Part shown: positions 52,304 to 60,478 of the stretch, piece by piece
Layout of the letters: each line of letters begins with the position of its first letter
Numbering within the stretch: the first letter of the stretch is position 1
Origin: Prochlorococcus sp. AG-347-K17
Lineage (GTDB): Bacteria; Cyanobacteriota; Cyanobacteriia; PCC-6307; Cyanobiaceae
Direction: 5' to 3'
DNA: 64,000 nt
Assembly: GCA_003281385.1 (NCBI GenBank)
Contig: QCCE01000001.1
Location: forward strand, 1 to 64,000
Program-made: the position numbers and the translations under genes
The notes under the pieces: model-generated
Told to the model about the DNA's origin: nothing
Databases searched by the model: none
Seen by the model: the letters and a program-made list of their open reading frames with translations, nothing else

Positions 52304-52531
52304 ATGAGTAATTCAAATTTGAATAAAAATGGAGTTGATAGTTCTGGAATCCATTGGCTCCAATATGCTGCGTTCGTTTTAACTGCTTTTGCTGTATATT
52401 TTAGTTGGGCTTTTTTCAATGATGCAAATTTTCATCATTTTGCTGCAAAAATATTTAAGTTCTGGAACTGCAATGGATATAACCCTTTAAATTATTGCGT
52501 TATGCGTTGGAAGTCTGATTTTTATCCATAA
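52304..52531 (+). CDS. Single-helix membrane protein coupled to hli
   Basis: 75 residues: HWLQYAAFVLTAFAVYFSWA forms one helix; the C-terminus is aromatic and His-rich (NDANFHHFAAKIFKFW, then a Cys/Asn-rich end). Directly abuts the hli stop. No family recognised; the tail after residue 55 may be altered. Confidence 0.5.
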   Translation: MSNSNLNKNGVDSSGIHWLQYAAFVLTAFAVYFSWAFFNDANFHHFAAKIFKFWNCNGYNPLNYCVMRWKSDFYP

Positions 52532-52883
52532 AAAAACTTTTTAGATAAAATTTTCTTCAAGCCCAACTATGTGCAAAGATTTTATGCGTTATGGCATCTA
52601 GTAAAACTCTATAAAGCACAAAGAAAATTTCAAAAAAATTTTATTAATAATCATTAAAAAGTCTTATGAATTTCTAAAAGTAAAAAGAGCTCATAATTGA
52701 ATTAAATCTTCAAATCGTAGATTAGAGTCTTCAGGCCCAATAATTTGAGAGCATTAGATTAGCTCTTAAGTTCAAATGCTAAGTACCTAAATCTAATAAT
52801 ATAAGAGCTTGATGAGTTTCCCTGCCTGTTTTTAGTGGTCAAATTTTAATTAATCGAAATTTAGACAGATTGTGATCAAATTT
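52532..52883. other. Spacer, no gene seen
   Basis: AT-rich. Around 52750-52790 a GAGAGCATTAG...TTCAAATGCTAAG stretch might be a very decayed tRNA fragment, but it is below what I can support. Confidence 0.3.
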
Positions 52884-52897
52884 ATTGACACTCGATC
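52884..52897 (+). promoter_or_regulatory. Shared promoter motif, SRAP gene
   Basis: ATTGACACTCGATCTAAAAT, -10 TAAAAT. The motif ends 63 nt before ATG, so the leader is longer than at most members; the AATTAGCTC element is kept. Confidence 0.55.
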
Positions 52898-52960
52898 TAA
52901 AATAAAGAAAATTAGCTCGCTTATTTTTTTTACCGAGTTTTCAAAGAATCTTAAACAAAA

Positions 52961-53599
52961 ATGTGCGGGAGATTTGAGTTAAAAACTAATTTTGAAAAGT
53001 TACCAGAGGTTTTGAAACAAGACTTTCCAGATGGACTTGAGAAAAAATACCAGGTTCAAAATTTAATTAGACCTTCTGATCCTATTCTTACAATTAAAAA
53101 CGAGGGGAAAATAAAAACTACTTTTATGTCATGGGGTTTTATTTCACCTTGGGCTAAAGACCCATTTGATAAAAAAAGACCAAGACCATTCAATGCAAGA
53201 TCAGAAACAGTAGATGAAAAAAAATTATTTTATGGAAGTTGGAAGCACAGAAGGTGCTTAATACCAGCAAGTGGTTTTTTTGAAAAGAAATTTCTTATCA
53301 GAAAAGAGAATTATGAGACTTTTTGGCTAGGAGGAATCTGGAGCAAGTGGTCCTCAGCTGATGGTGCTGAAATTGAGAGTTGCTGCGTTTTAACAACTGA
53401 ACCAAATGAATTAATAAAACCTTTACATCACCGCATGCCTGTTGTTGTGCCTAATGGATATGAGGAAAAATGGACAAAGCAAGTTAAAGATAATAATGAA
53501 TTAAAAGGACTTTTACCAATCATGATGGGTTGGTCAGCTGAGGGATGGGTATTAGAGCAAGTTAATAAAAAAACTGCAGTTCAAATGAATTTGTTTTAA
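52961..53599 (+). CDS. yedK: SOS-response-associated peptidase (SRAP/YedK/HMCES type)
   Basis: 212-residue SRAP protein that forms a thiazolidine crosslink to abasic sites in single-stranded DNA. The catalytic Cys2 is in MCGRFEL. Asn is in PRPFNARSETV, the Glu region is PASGFFEKK, and the His is in LHHRMPVVV. All key residues are present. Start at ATG 52961 is fixed by the need for Cys2. It has the island's shared promoter motif, not an obvious LexA box. Confidence 0.92.
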   Translation: MCGRFELKTNFEKLPEVLKQDFPDGLEKKYQVQNLIRPSDPILTIKNEGKIKTTFMSWGFISPWAKDPFDKKRPRPFNARSETVDEKKLFYGSWKHRRCLIPASGFFEKKFLIRKENYETFWLGGIWSKWSSADGAEIESCCVLTTEPNELIKPLHHRMPVVVPNGYEEKWTKQVKDNNELKGLLPIMMGWSAEGWVLEQVNKKTAVQMNLF

Positions 53600-53629
53600 A
53601 TGAAAAACTTACTATTTAGAGCTTAAATA

Positions 53630-53869
53630 ATGGCTAAATCTTATTGGTTGATTAATTCAAATAAAACAGAAGTGAAAAGATTTATAAAAAATGATAAAAG
53701 TATTAATGGAGTCTTCGAATATATGTTTATAGATACTGGAAAAATATTAGGCCCATTGGGTAAAGAACCACCTTTAATGACAACAACAGTTTCTGTAGAA
53801 ATAGATTTAGCTAGAGAAATTTATGTAAGATTAATTTCACAGGGATGGAGTAAATTTGAGGAAATTTAA
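53630..53869 (+). CDS. DUF1651-like small protein
   Basis: 79 residues: YWLINSNKTEVKRFIKNDKS, then LMTTTVSVEIDLAREIYVRL and a GWSKFEEI end. The pattern (W.IN....V.RF..., ARE.Y..L...GW) is that of picocyanobacterial DUF1651 proteins. Thirty bp after the SRAP gene, likely on its transcript. Confidence 0.65.
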   Translation: MAKSYWLINSNKTEVKRFIKNDKSINGVFEYMFIDTGKILGPLGKEPPLMTTTVSVEIDLAREIYVRLISQGWSKFEEI

Positions 53870-54031
53870 ATTAAAAGGAGTTGGTTCTAAAACTAATCCA
53901 AAAAAATAATCAAATAATTTTCAAATATTGCTTTAATTGGCCGAACAAATCATTCTCAAAAAAGAAAAAAATTAGCCATGACTTAATAACCAAGTGCTGC
54001 TCTAAGGCTTTTTGTTAGTTTTTTATCAATA

Positions 54032-54110
54032 GTTAGCGGTTCGGATCCTATCACTCCGACTCTATAAAAGCCAATTCATAATAAAAAGTTTCTTAGTCTA
54101 CCTTTTTTAT
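54032..54110 (+). repeat. tRNA-Pro 3' fragment 7 (degenerate)
   Basis: Only the T-arm/acceptor part is left: GCGGTTCGGATCCTATCACT then CCGACTC, followed by the AAAAGCCAATTCATA tail and T-run. Upstream ACCAAGTGCTGCTCTAAGGC matches the near-palindrome before fragment 1. Confidence 0.7.
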
Positions 54111-54190
54111 TTGATAATAATTTCGCAACCAGTTTCAGTCAAAATCTACAAAAAGAAACAATATCATGCCAAAAATTAATTAATTTTTGA

Positions 54191-54913
54191 TTAGTCGAAT
54201 GTTTTTGAAGAGTTTTTAAGTAATCTATTTAATTCTAAGAGTTCATCATTAGTAAGTCCGCGATATTGTCCTGTTGGAACATCTAACTTTATATTCATAA
54301 TTCTTACACGTTTTAATGTTCGTACTCTATAGCCTAACTTCTCGCACATTCTTCTGATCTGGCGGTTAAGTCCTTGAGTGAGGATAATCTTAAATTTTTT
54401 TGGTCCTAATTGTTTTACGAAACAATGCTTAGTAATGGTATCTAATATTTCAACTCCGTTACTCATTCTTTGAATAAAGTCTTGATTAATTAAACGATTA
54501 ACGCTTACGATATATTCTTTTTCATGATTATTTCTGGCTCTGAGTATTTTATTTACAATATCTCCATCGTTAGTTAAAAAAATTAATCCCTCACTAAGCT
54601 TATCCAGTCTTCCAACAGGAAAAATTCTTGTAGGAAATTTAATGAAATCTACAATATTATGTGGTTCTAATCTTCTATCGGTGGTGCAAACAATTCCAAC
54701 AGGTTTATTAAAGGCTAAGTATATTTTTTTTTGTCTAGTTAGTTTTTCAATAATATGTCCTTCAACCTCTATATGATCACCTTCCTCTACCTTGGCACCT
54801 ATTTCTGGAATTTTACCGTTAATAGTTACTTTACCGTTTTCAATAAGTATGTCTGCTCTCCTTCTAGAACAATAACCTACTTCACTTAAATATTTATTTA
54901 TTCTTGTAGCCAT
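54191..54913 (-). CDS. rluF: 23S rRNA/tRNA pseudouridine synthase, RluF type
   Basis: 240 residues. N-terminal S4 domain (RINKYLSEVGYCSRRRADIL), catalytic Asp in the motif FPVGRLDKLSEGLIFLTNDG, then HEKEYIVSV and LTQGLNRQIRRMCEKLGYRV typical of the RluF/RsuA branch. It modifies uridine in 23S rRNA (E. coli RluF: U2604, also tRNA-Tyr). It lies alone between fragments 7 and 8, an unusual place for an rRNA-modifying enzyme. Confidence 0.88.
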   Translation of the reverse strand: MATRINKYLSEVGYCSRRRADILIENGKVTINGKIPEIGAKVEEGDHIEVEGHIIEKLTRQKKIYLAFNKPVGIVCTTDRRLEPHNIVDFIKFPTRIFPVGRLDKLSEGLIFLTNDGDIVNKILRARNNHEKEYIVSVNRLINQDFIQRMSNGVEILDTITKHCFVKQLGPKKFKIILTQGLNRQIRRMCEKLGYRVRTLKRVRIMNIKLDVPTGQYRGLTNDELLELNRLLKNSSKTFD

Positions 54914-55047
54914 TTTGTAAAAGTTTCCTCTTAATTATTTTAAATGTGCTTGCAAATTACAGAAAATATTGACTAATTTTTAATGATAGAACACGTTGAA
55001 AAAAAATTGAAATAACTTTAATCCTTTTAGGTTCGAATGGAGATGTT

Positions 55048-55100
55048 ACCTTATTTGGGAACACTAAGTAGAAAGCTGGAAACCTGTTGCCACATTCTTA
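55048..55100 (+). repeat. tRNA-Pro 3' fragment 8 (highly degenerate)
   Basis: TTATTTGGGAACACTAAGTA, GGAAACCTGTTGCCACATTC and CTTAAAAAAT can be aligned to the anticodon arm, T-arm, acceptor and tail, with many changes. The call rests on position and order more than identity. Confidence 0.5.
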
Positions 55101-55261
55101 AAAAATAATCTTTAGAAAGATACTTAATTCTTTTTTAAATTTCCTATCTCGAATTATGAAAAAGGAGCCAGATTAATGTTCTTTAATATATTTTGTTACT
55201 ATTTATAGTTTTAATTTGTTTTTATAGTGTGAGTTTCTTACATCTCTCCTGCTCTTGGCAG

Positions 55262-56068
55262 TTAATCAAACAAAGCCTTAAGATCATTTGGTAAATCCGG
55301 AAATTTTTGAATCTCTTCCCTAATAAAACCTTTCATAAGTTGCTTTTCTTTATAACTTAATTTCAAATCTTTACCGTGTACGTATATTTCTTTATTGGGT
55401 TTTGAAGGAGTAGAAATAATATTTAATTCCAATTGATTACATATATTATTGATTGTTTTTCCAAAATTATTTTCTAAGTCGGAATAATTAACCATTACGA
55501 TATTTTTAGAATTTTTTTGTTCTTCTTTTGCAATTAATATATGTGAAGCCCATCTTGCAAAATAATTTTTATAGTTTTCAATTTGATATCTTTGTGATTG
55601 GCCTTTGGGGTTGCTCTTCATAAGTTCAAGTGGTGAATTTAATTTTGGGCCTTCAAACCAATCCCATCTGTGTAAAAACTTCCAATAAGAAATAAAAACT
55701 TCTTCTGGATTTCTATAAATATAAATGACCTTACAAATATTTTTCACATCATATCCTAAAAGTTTTAAGGGAAAATGAGATTTAATAATACTGTTAGTGC
55801 AGTGATTTATTGAATTATTGATTTTTATATTTTTTAATGAATTTAGAAAAGTTCTTATACTTGCCTCTGAAAAAAAATTTACAAATGAACCTAAAGGCGA
55901 ATAATCAAAATTTAAGAATGGATTTGCTGTGTATTCAGTACATTTAGAAATTGAATTCATGACGAAATGTGTTCCACTCCTTTCATGAGAACAAACCATT
56001 AGAGGTAAATTAACCTTATCAGAGCTGGATAATTCAAAGCTTGTTCCATTAATTTTAAAATTAACCAT
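55262..56068 (-). CDS. Sulfotransferase family protein
   Basis: 268 residues. PAPS-binding loop LMVCSHERSGTHFVMNSISK near the N-terminus (the SHERSGT variant), and a 3'-phosphate region KVIYIYRNPEEVFISYWKF. C-terminal KQLMKGFIREEIQKFPDLP. The acceptor is unknown; cell-surface glycan or lipid modification fits the following TPR/glycosyltransferase genes. Confidence 0.8.
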   Translation of the reverse strand: MVNFKINGTSFELSSSDKVNLPLMVCSHERSGTHFVMNSISKCTEYTANPFLNFDYSPLGSFVNFFSEASIRTFLNSLKNIKINNSINHCTNSIIKSHFPLKLLGYDVKNICKVIYIYRNPEEVFISYWKFLHRWDWFEGPKLNSPLELMKSNPKGQSQRYQIENYKNYFARWASHILIAKEEQKNSKNIVMVNYSDLENNFGKTINNICNQLELNIISTPSKPNKEIYVHGKDLKLSYKEKQLMKGFIREEIQKFPDLPNDLKALFD

Positions 56069-56474
56069 TTAATAACTTCTAAAATAAAAGCTTTTATAAA
56101 TTTTTTACTTTATTATCTACAAGATTATTCAAAAAGCAAATTAATAAAAAAGAATATCTGAAACTGCTTATTATTAAAAGCATTCAAACTTATCACAACT
56201 TTAATTCATAAAGGATAAGATTTTGTATTAATTTTATTAATGGTAAATACGTTACTACAACCTAATACTATTAGTAGCTAGAGTGACATTTGCATCAGAA
56301 AATATTGAGAAATATCATTTAATAAAAAATTTTTCAGAACTCAATATCTTAATAAAAAAAAATCTTTGAGAATACTGCAGTAAAAAGTAAGATTTGTGCA
56401 AACTAGTAAAAAATTTTTAATTTTATCTTGCCACTCCTAAAATCTATACTAGATAAGATAATTTTTTTTTTAAA
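56069..56474. other. AT-rich intergenic region
   Basis: Divergent promoter region between the sulfotransferase and the TPR/glycosyltransferase gene. No coding frame. Nothing distinctive beyond a CTAATACTATTAG palindrome near 56263. Confidence 0.4.
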
Positions 56475-58433
56475 ATGAAAGGTTTTGGAGAGCATCATAA
56501 ATCTAAGTTAAATAGTAATAAAAGTAAGTTAGATTACCAAGAAAAAATAGTTAATCAAGCAATTCAATTACATATGAAAGGGAATATTCATGAAGCAATA
56601 AAATATTATCAAAATTTCATTGAAAAAGGATTTAAAGATTGCAGAGTTTTTTCTAATTATGGAATAATATTAAACAACCTTGGCAAATTAAAAGATGCTG
56701 AATTGTTATACCGAAAGGCAATTGAAATTAGTCCTAATTATGCCAATGCATATTTCAATCTAGGGAACTTATTATGCGATCTCGGTAGATTAAAAGATGC
56801 AAAATTTTACACGCTCAAAGCAATTGAAATTAATCCCAATTACTCCAATGCTTATTCTAATTTAGGGAGAATTTTACATAGTCTTGGTAAATTAAAAGAT
56901 GCTGAATTGTCATATAGAAAAGCAATCCAACTAAATCCTAACTTTACAGATGCCTATTACAATCTTGGAAACCTTTTTTACGATCTTAAGAAATTAAAAG
57001 ATGCTGAATTATCATATCGAAAAGCAATCCAATTAAATCCTCACTTTATAGCTGCCCATTACAATTTAGGAAGAACATCAACTGATCTTGGTAAATTAAA
57101 AGAAGCTGAATTGTCATATCGCAAGGCAATTAAACTCAATCCTAATTTTGCTATTGCTCACGCTAATCTTGGGGACTTACTACGTGATCTTGGTAAATCA
57201 AAAGATGCTGAGTTGTCATATCGAAAAGCAATCCAAGTAGATCCTAATTATGCTATTGCTCACGCTAATCTTGGAAGTTTATTAAGAGATTATGGCAATT
57301 TAAAAGATGCTGAAGTTTCTACACGTGCTGCTATAGAACTTAAGCCCGATTATGCTATTGCTCATTCTAATCTTGGAAATATATTTAGTGATCTCGGCAA
57401 ATTAAAAGAAGCAAAAACCTGGCAAAGAAAAGCACTCGCACTTAACCCTGATTTCGCAGATGCTTGTTTTAACCTTTCACTAATAGAACTTGCCGAAGGA
57501 AACTATCAAAATGGTTTAGAAAATTACGAATATAGATTTAAAACCAATAAACCAACAATTCCTCATGGTCAAACAAAGCTCGAGAGAATAGACCATAAGA
57601 AATTTAAATCAGGAGAAAAGCTTTTAGTGATAAGCGAGCAAGGCTTAGGAGACACTCTTCAATATATGCGTTATTTACCTTATCTAAAAGAGCAAGGGCA
57701 CGATGTCATATTTGCTGCTCAAGAAAAACTGCATTCTTTAATAAAATCATCAGGGATCGACCAAAATCCCTTAACCCCTGGACAAGCATCATCAGTTTTA
57801 GATGGTCAATGGATTCCTCTATTATCTTTGCCGCGATATTTACGAGTAAGACCAGATAAGCCAATCATTTCAAAACCTTATATATATTCAACGGAAAAAT
57901 TAATTAAAAAATGGGAGAATATACTCTCTAAAGAACAAAGACCCATCATTGGAATTAATTGGCAAGGGAATAAAAAGACTGAGATGAATTTTCACAAGGG
58001 TCGCTCATTACCCTTAGAAATATTCTCAACTCTTGCTAGAAATAATAATTTAAGATTTTTATCATTACAAAAAGGATTTGGTTCAGAACAAATAGAATTT
58101 TGCTCTTTTAAAGATAAATTTGTTAGTTGCCAGGACCAAATTGATTCCACTTGGGATTTCCTTGAAAATGCTGCCATAATTGAAAACTGTAATTTAGTTA
58201 TCACTTCTGACACATCAATCGCGCATTTAGCAGGAGGTATGGGTAAAAAAGTTTGGTTACTACTAAAAGATGTACCTCATTGGACTTGGGGACTGGAAGG
58301 TGAAAGCACATTTTGGTATCCTTCAATGAGATTATTTCGACAAAACGAACGAAATAACTGGGAAAAAGTTATGGAAAGAGTATCCAGCAAAATTAAAAAA
58401 GAAATGGATGAAAATTATGAGTTCAAAAATTAA
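56475..58433 (+). CDS. TPR - GT9-like glycosyltransferase fusion
   Basis: 652 residues. About nine consecutive 34-residue TPRs (residues 20-330; units like LGKLKDAELSYRKAIQLNPN) are followed by a linker (GNYQNGLENYEYRF) and a C-terminal GT9/heptosyltransferase-like domain (GEKLLVISEQGLGDTLQYMR; VITSDTSIAHLAGGMGKKVW; WYPSMRLFRQ). The TPR DNA units are nearly identical to each other, which favours expansion and contraction. Probably modifies cell-surface glycans or proteins. Confidence 0.85.
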   Translation: MKGFGEHHKSKLNSNKSKLDYQEKIVNQAIQLHMKGNIHEAIKYYQNFIEKGFKDCRVFSNYGIILNNLGKLKDAELLYRKAIEISPNYANAYFNLGNLLCDLGRLKDAKFYTLKAIEINPNYSNAYSNLGRILHSLGKLKDAELSYRKAIQLNPNFTDAYYNLGNLFYDLKKLKDAELSYRKAIQLNPHFIAAHYNLGRTSTDLGKLKEAELSYRKAIKLNPNFAIAHANLGDLLRDLGKSKDAELSYRKAIQVDPNYAIAHANLGSLLRDYGNLKDAEVSTRAAIELKPDYAIAHSNLGNIFSDLGKLKEAKTWQRKALALNPDFADACFNLSLIELAEGNYQNGLENYEYRFKTNKPTIPHGQTKLERIDHKKFKSGEKLLVISEQGLGDTLQYMRYLPYLKEQGHDVIFAAQEKLHSLIKSSGIDQNPLTPGQASSVLDGQWIPLLSLPRYLRVRPDKPIISKPYIYSTEKLIKKWENILSKEQRPIIGINWQGNKKTEMNFHKGRSLPLEIFSTLARNNNLRFLSLQKGFGSEQIEFCSFKDKFVSCQDQIDSTWDFLENAAIIENCNLVITSDTSIAHLAGGMGKKVWLLLKDVPHWTWGLEGESTFWYPSMRLFRQNERNNWEKVMERVSSKIKKEMDENYEFKN

Positions 58434-58818
58434 ATATTTATCTACTATCCTTGCTCCTATTTCTGTAGGAGAACTAATAGATAAAATCACGATTCTAGAA
58501 ATCAAACAAAGATATATGACTGGTAGTAAGCTAAAAAATATAAATAAAGAGTTAAAACTACTTAAAAATATAACTCAAGATAAAAACCTTGAAATAAATC
58601 TAGATTTGATTAAAAATCTAAAAAGGATAAACGAAAAACTTTGGGAAATAGAAGATAATATAAGAATAAAAGAGAGGAATCAAGAATTTGATGAAGAGTT
58701 CATCCAACTCGCCAGATCGGTTTACATAGAAAATGATAAGAGAGCGTCTATCAAAAAAGATATCAATCAGGAGTACAATTCAGAGCTTGTTGAAGAAAAA
58801 TCATATAAAAATTATTAA
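58408..58818 (+). CDS. DUF6165-like protein
   Basis: 136 residues (133 from ATG 58417). Core ISVGELIDKITILEIKQRYM, then LWEIEDNIRIKER, FIQLARSVYIENDKRASIKK and a VEEKSYKNY end. This pattern is found in proteins coded next to TPR/glycosyltransferases; I assign it to DUF6165 from memory. It overlaps the TPR-GT gene by up to 26 bp, so the two are coupled. Confidence 0.75.
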   Translation: MKIMSSKIKYLSTILAPISVGELIDKITILEIKQRYMTGSKLKNINKELKLLKNITQDKNLEINLDLIKNLKRINEKLWEIEDNIRIKERNQEFDEEFIQLARSVYIENDKRASIKKDINQEYNSELVEEKSYKNY

Positions 58819-59156
58819 AATCAAATCCTAATACCAAAAGTACAATAATTTAATTGTTGGTCCTCTATCCGTATTTTTTTGTACTCAAAACCGTACATCT
58901 TTGCAAGTCGGTTTCAAAGCCTTCTTAGTTAGAACTTAATAGTATCAATCAAAGCTCTAATGCCTTCAACAGCAATAAAATCTTGCAATAATTATGTTTT
59001 GAGTCACAAAGATTCATTAAATAATACACCCAAACTAGGCTTCTGTATTCACCATAAATATTATTGCCTTATGTTTGCAAGGGCATTTAACTCTTATGTA
59101 CATAAACCTTCAGACTCTGAAATCAGAATCCATCAAAAATTTTGAGGTAATTAATT
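58819..59156. other. Intergenic region with one doubtful frame
   Basis: A 61-codon frame (58960-59145, MPSTAIKSCNNYVLSHKDSL...) exists but shows no family pattern or ribosome binding site; I do not call it a gene. Hairpin-like GTACAATAATTTAATTGT occurs near 58839. Confidence 0.35.
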
Positions 59157-59321
59157 ATGAATTTAAAAAGATCACCATTTTCAATTCAAGATAAAAAAAC
59201 AAAAGATCTTGATAATGCTAAAGATTATTCACCTATTGCAGATTTAATGAAAAAAAAGAGGGTCTCAAATGGAGACATAAATACAGTTCACTATAGAAGA
59301 GATTTAGATTCTCTTGGTTAA
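59157..59321 (+). CDS. Small basic protein, unknown
   Basis: 54 residues from ATG 59157 with GAGG 11 nt upstream. MNLKRSPFSIQDKKTKDLDN, YSPIADLMKKKRVSNGDIN, ending YRRDLDSLG. Polar and basic, with no membrane helix. No family recognised. Confidence 0.55.
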   Translation: MNLKRSPFSIQDKKTKDLDNAKDYSPIADLMKKKRVSNGDINTVHYRRDLDSLG

Positions 59322-59547
59322 TTTTTAATTAAAACTAGTAATTAACTTTAAAAAATCATGATTCTCATACATAAATTAAGAATACGTGAAATTGCCCATA
59401 TCATCTGAGCTTATAGATATCCCATTATGAATATTTTAGAGATAAAATTTTCCCTCGAGATATAGTTATGCTAGATAAGTTTTCAATCTTGCCAGGATTA
59501 AACCATTAGCGAACCAAAATTGCTCTTAATCTTTTTAGATTAATTTT

Positions 59548-59859
59548 CTAATTCGAGGTAGCTGCAATCTCTTTATGAACGGAGAGAAATTCTTGATCTT
59601 TTAAAACAGGTGTGACTTCAATTTCTACTCCAAAATTATCGACCCAAATACTACTCCATTTCCAAATGTTTTGATGGTTTGCAGATTCAACTATTGCCCA
59701 ACCATTAGCACCCTCGGGATTAACAACGCGGTTAACAACTTTAAACCCATCAAATTCATCACCTTCGCATCCTCCTTCCACAAAACCCGCAAAAGCTTCG
59801 GCCCCTTGCATATGACTTTCTTGATCTGGAAATTGCCAGTGTACGATGTAAGTTTGCAT
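59548..59859 (-). CDS. DUF3303-like small protein
   Basis: 103 residues: TYIVHWQFPDQESHMQGAEA, FDGFKVVNRVVNPEGANGWA, IWKWSSIWVDNFGVEIEVTP. Third member of the DUF3303-type group in this window; the W-rich C-terminal part is closest to the protein at 51260. Confidence 0.72.
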   Translation of the reverse strand: MQTYIVHWQFPDQESHMQGAEAFAGFVEGGCEGDEFDGFKVVNRVVNPEGANGWAIVESANHQNIWKWSSIWVDNFGVEIEVTPVLKDQEFLSVHKEIAATSN

Positions 59860-60002
59860 GAATAAAATTATTTTTTTTAATTATTAATTATCGAATTTAA
59901 AAATTAAATAAAAAGTCTTTAAACACTAATTAAAAACTCATAAGCCTAAAAGGCAAACAAACAAAAAAAAAGACTCTTACGAGCCTAGGTGATGGGGACT
60001 CC

Positions 60003-60123
60003 TATAATGACAAATTAAACAGAAACAAACAACCCCATCAATAGGTAATTTTAAATACTTACAAACACCATATGTAGTGCTAAGATTTTAAAAAGCTGGG
60101 TGATGGGGATTATCCCGCTTTTT
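60003..60123 (+). ncRNA. Candidate small RNA with own promoter and terminator
   Basis: A perfect -10 box TATAAT (60003-60008) is followed about 80 nt later by a terminator-like hairpin AAAAAGC-T-GGG...CCC-GC-TTTTT (60089-60123). The transcript, starting near 60014, has no coding frame. CCCCATCA (60033-60040) is fully complementary to TGATGGGG (60101-60108) in the terminator loop, allowing a pseudoknot. GGTGATGGGGA also occurs upstream at 59988-59998. Confidence 0.5.
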
Positions 60124-60128
60124 GATTG

Positions 60129-60153
60129 GGGCGAAGCTAACGCCCTTTTTTTT
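60129..60153 (+). terminator. Second Rho-independent terminator after the candidate sRNA
   Basis: GGGCG-AAGCTAA-CGCCC followed by eight T; ends on the base before the ATG of the broken gene at 60154. Two terminators in tandem on the plus strand with no plus-strand gene before them support a transcript here. Confidence 0.75.
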
Positions 60154-60405
60154 ATGGAATAATTTACTTTAATTAATAAAGCTAGATCGAGGATTAAAGT
60201 ATTTGAACCTTTTGAAAATAGTTCAAAGAACTCTTCTATGATTAATGCAATTTTAATGTCTTATGGTTGTTTTTTTAAGCGATCAAGTTATCCAGTTATG
60301 AAAGGCTCTAGGGTTGAATCTATAGAAGAAGCAAGAATCGAATATAAAAAACTATTGGAGGAAGGGTGGAAAAAACTTGTAGATTTAATTAAAAAAAAAT
60401 GGTGA
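60154..60405 (+). pseudogene. Paralog of the 39074-39322 protein with a stop at codon 3
   Basis: ATG GAA TAA at 60154-60162, then an open frame to TGA 60403-60405 encoding FTLINKARSRIKVFEPFE, MSYGCFFKRSSYPVMKGSRV and ESIEEARIEYKKLLEEGWKK, which follows the 82-residue protein at 39074-39322 over its full length. There the third residue is Arg. A shortened product could start at ATG 60238. Otherwise this is a recent pseudogene. Confidence 0.75.
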
Positions 60406-60478
60406 ATAGGTACTTTACCTAAAATTTGACATTATTAAAAATTAATTGCTAGATAAGCTTCAGAATAAAAGATTGACC

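Noticed and set aside
52740..52800. A possible ninth tRNA-Pro fragment
   Set aside because: Only scattered matches (GAGAGCATTAG, TTCAAATG); below the similarity of fragment 8.
37299..55100. The regular repeats as a CRISPR array
   Set aside because: Spacing is 1-3 kb with genes between, the repeats are tRNA-derived, and no cas genes are present.
58960..59145. 61-codon plus-strand frame
   Set aside because: No ribosome binding site, family pattern or coupling; composition looks non-coding.
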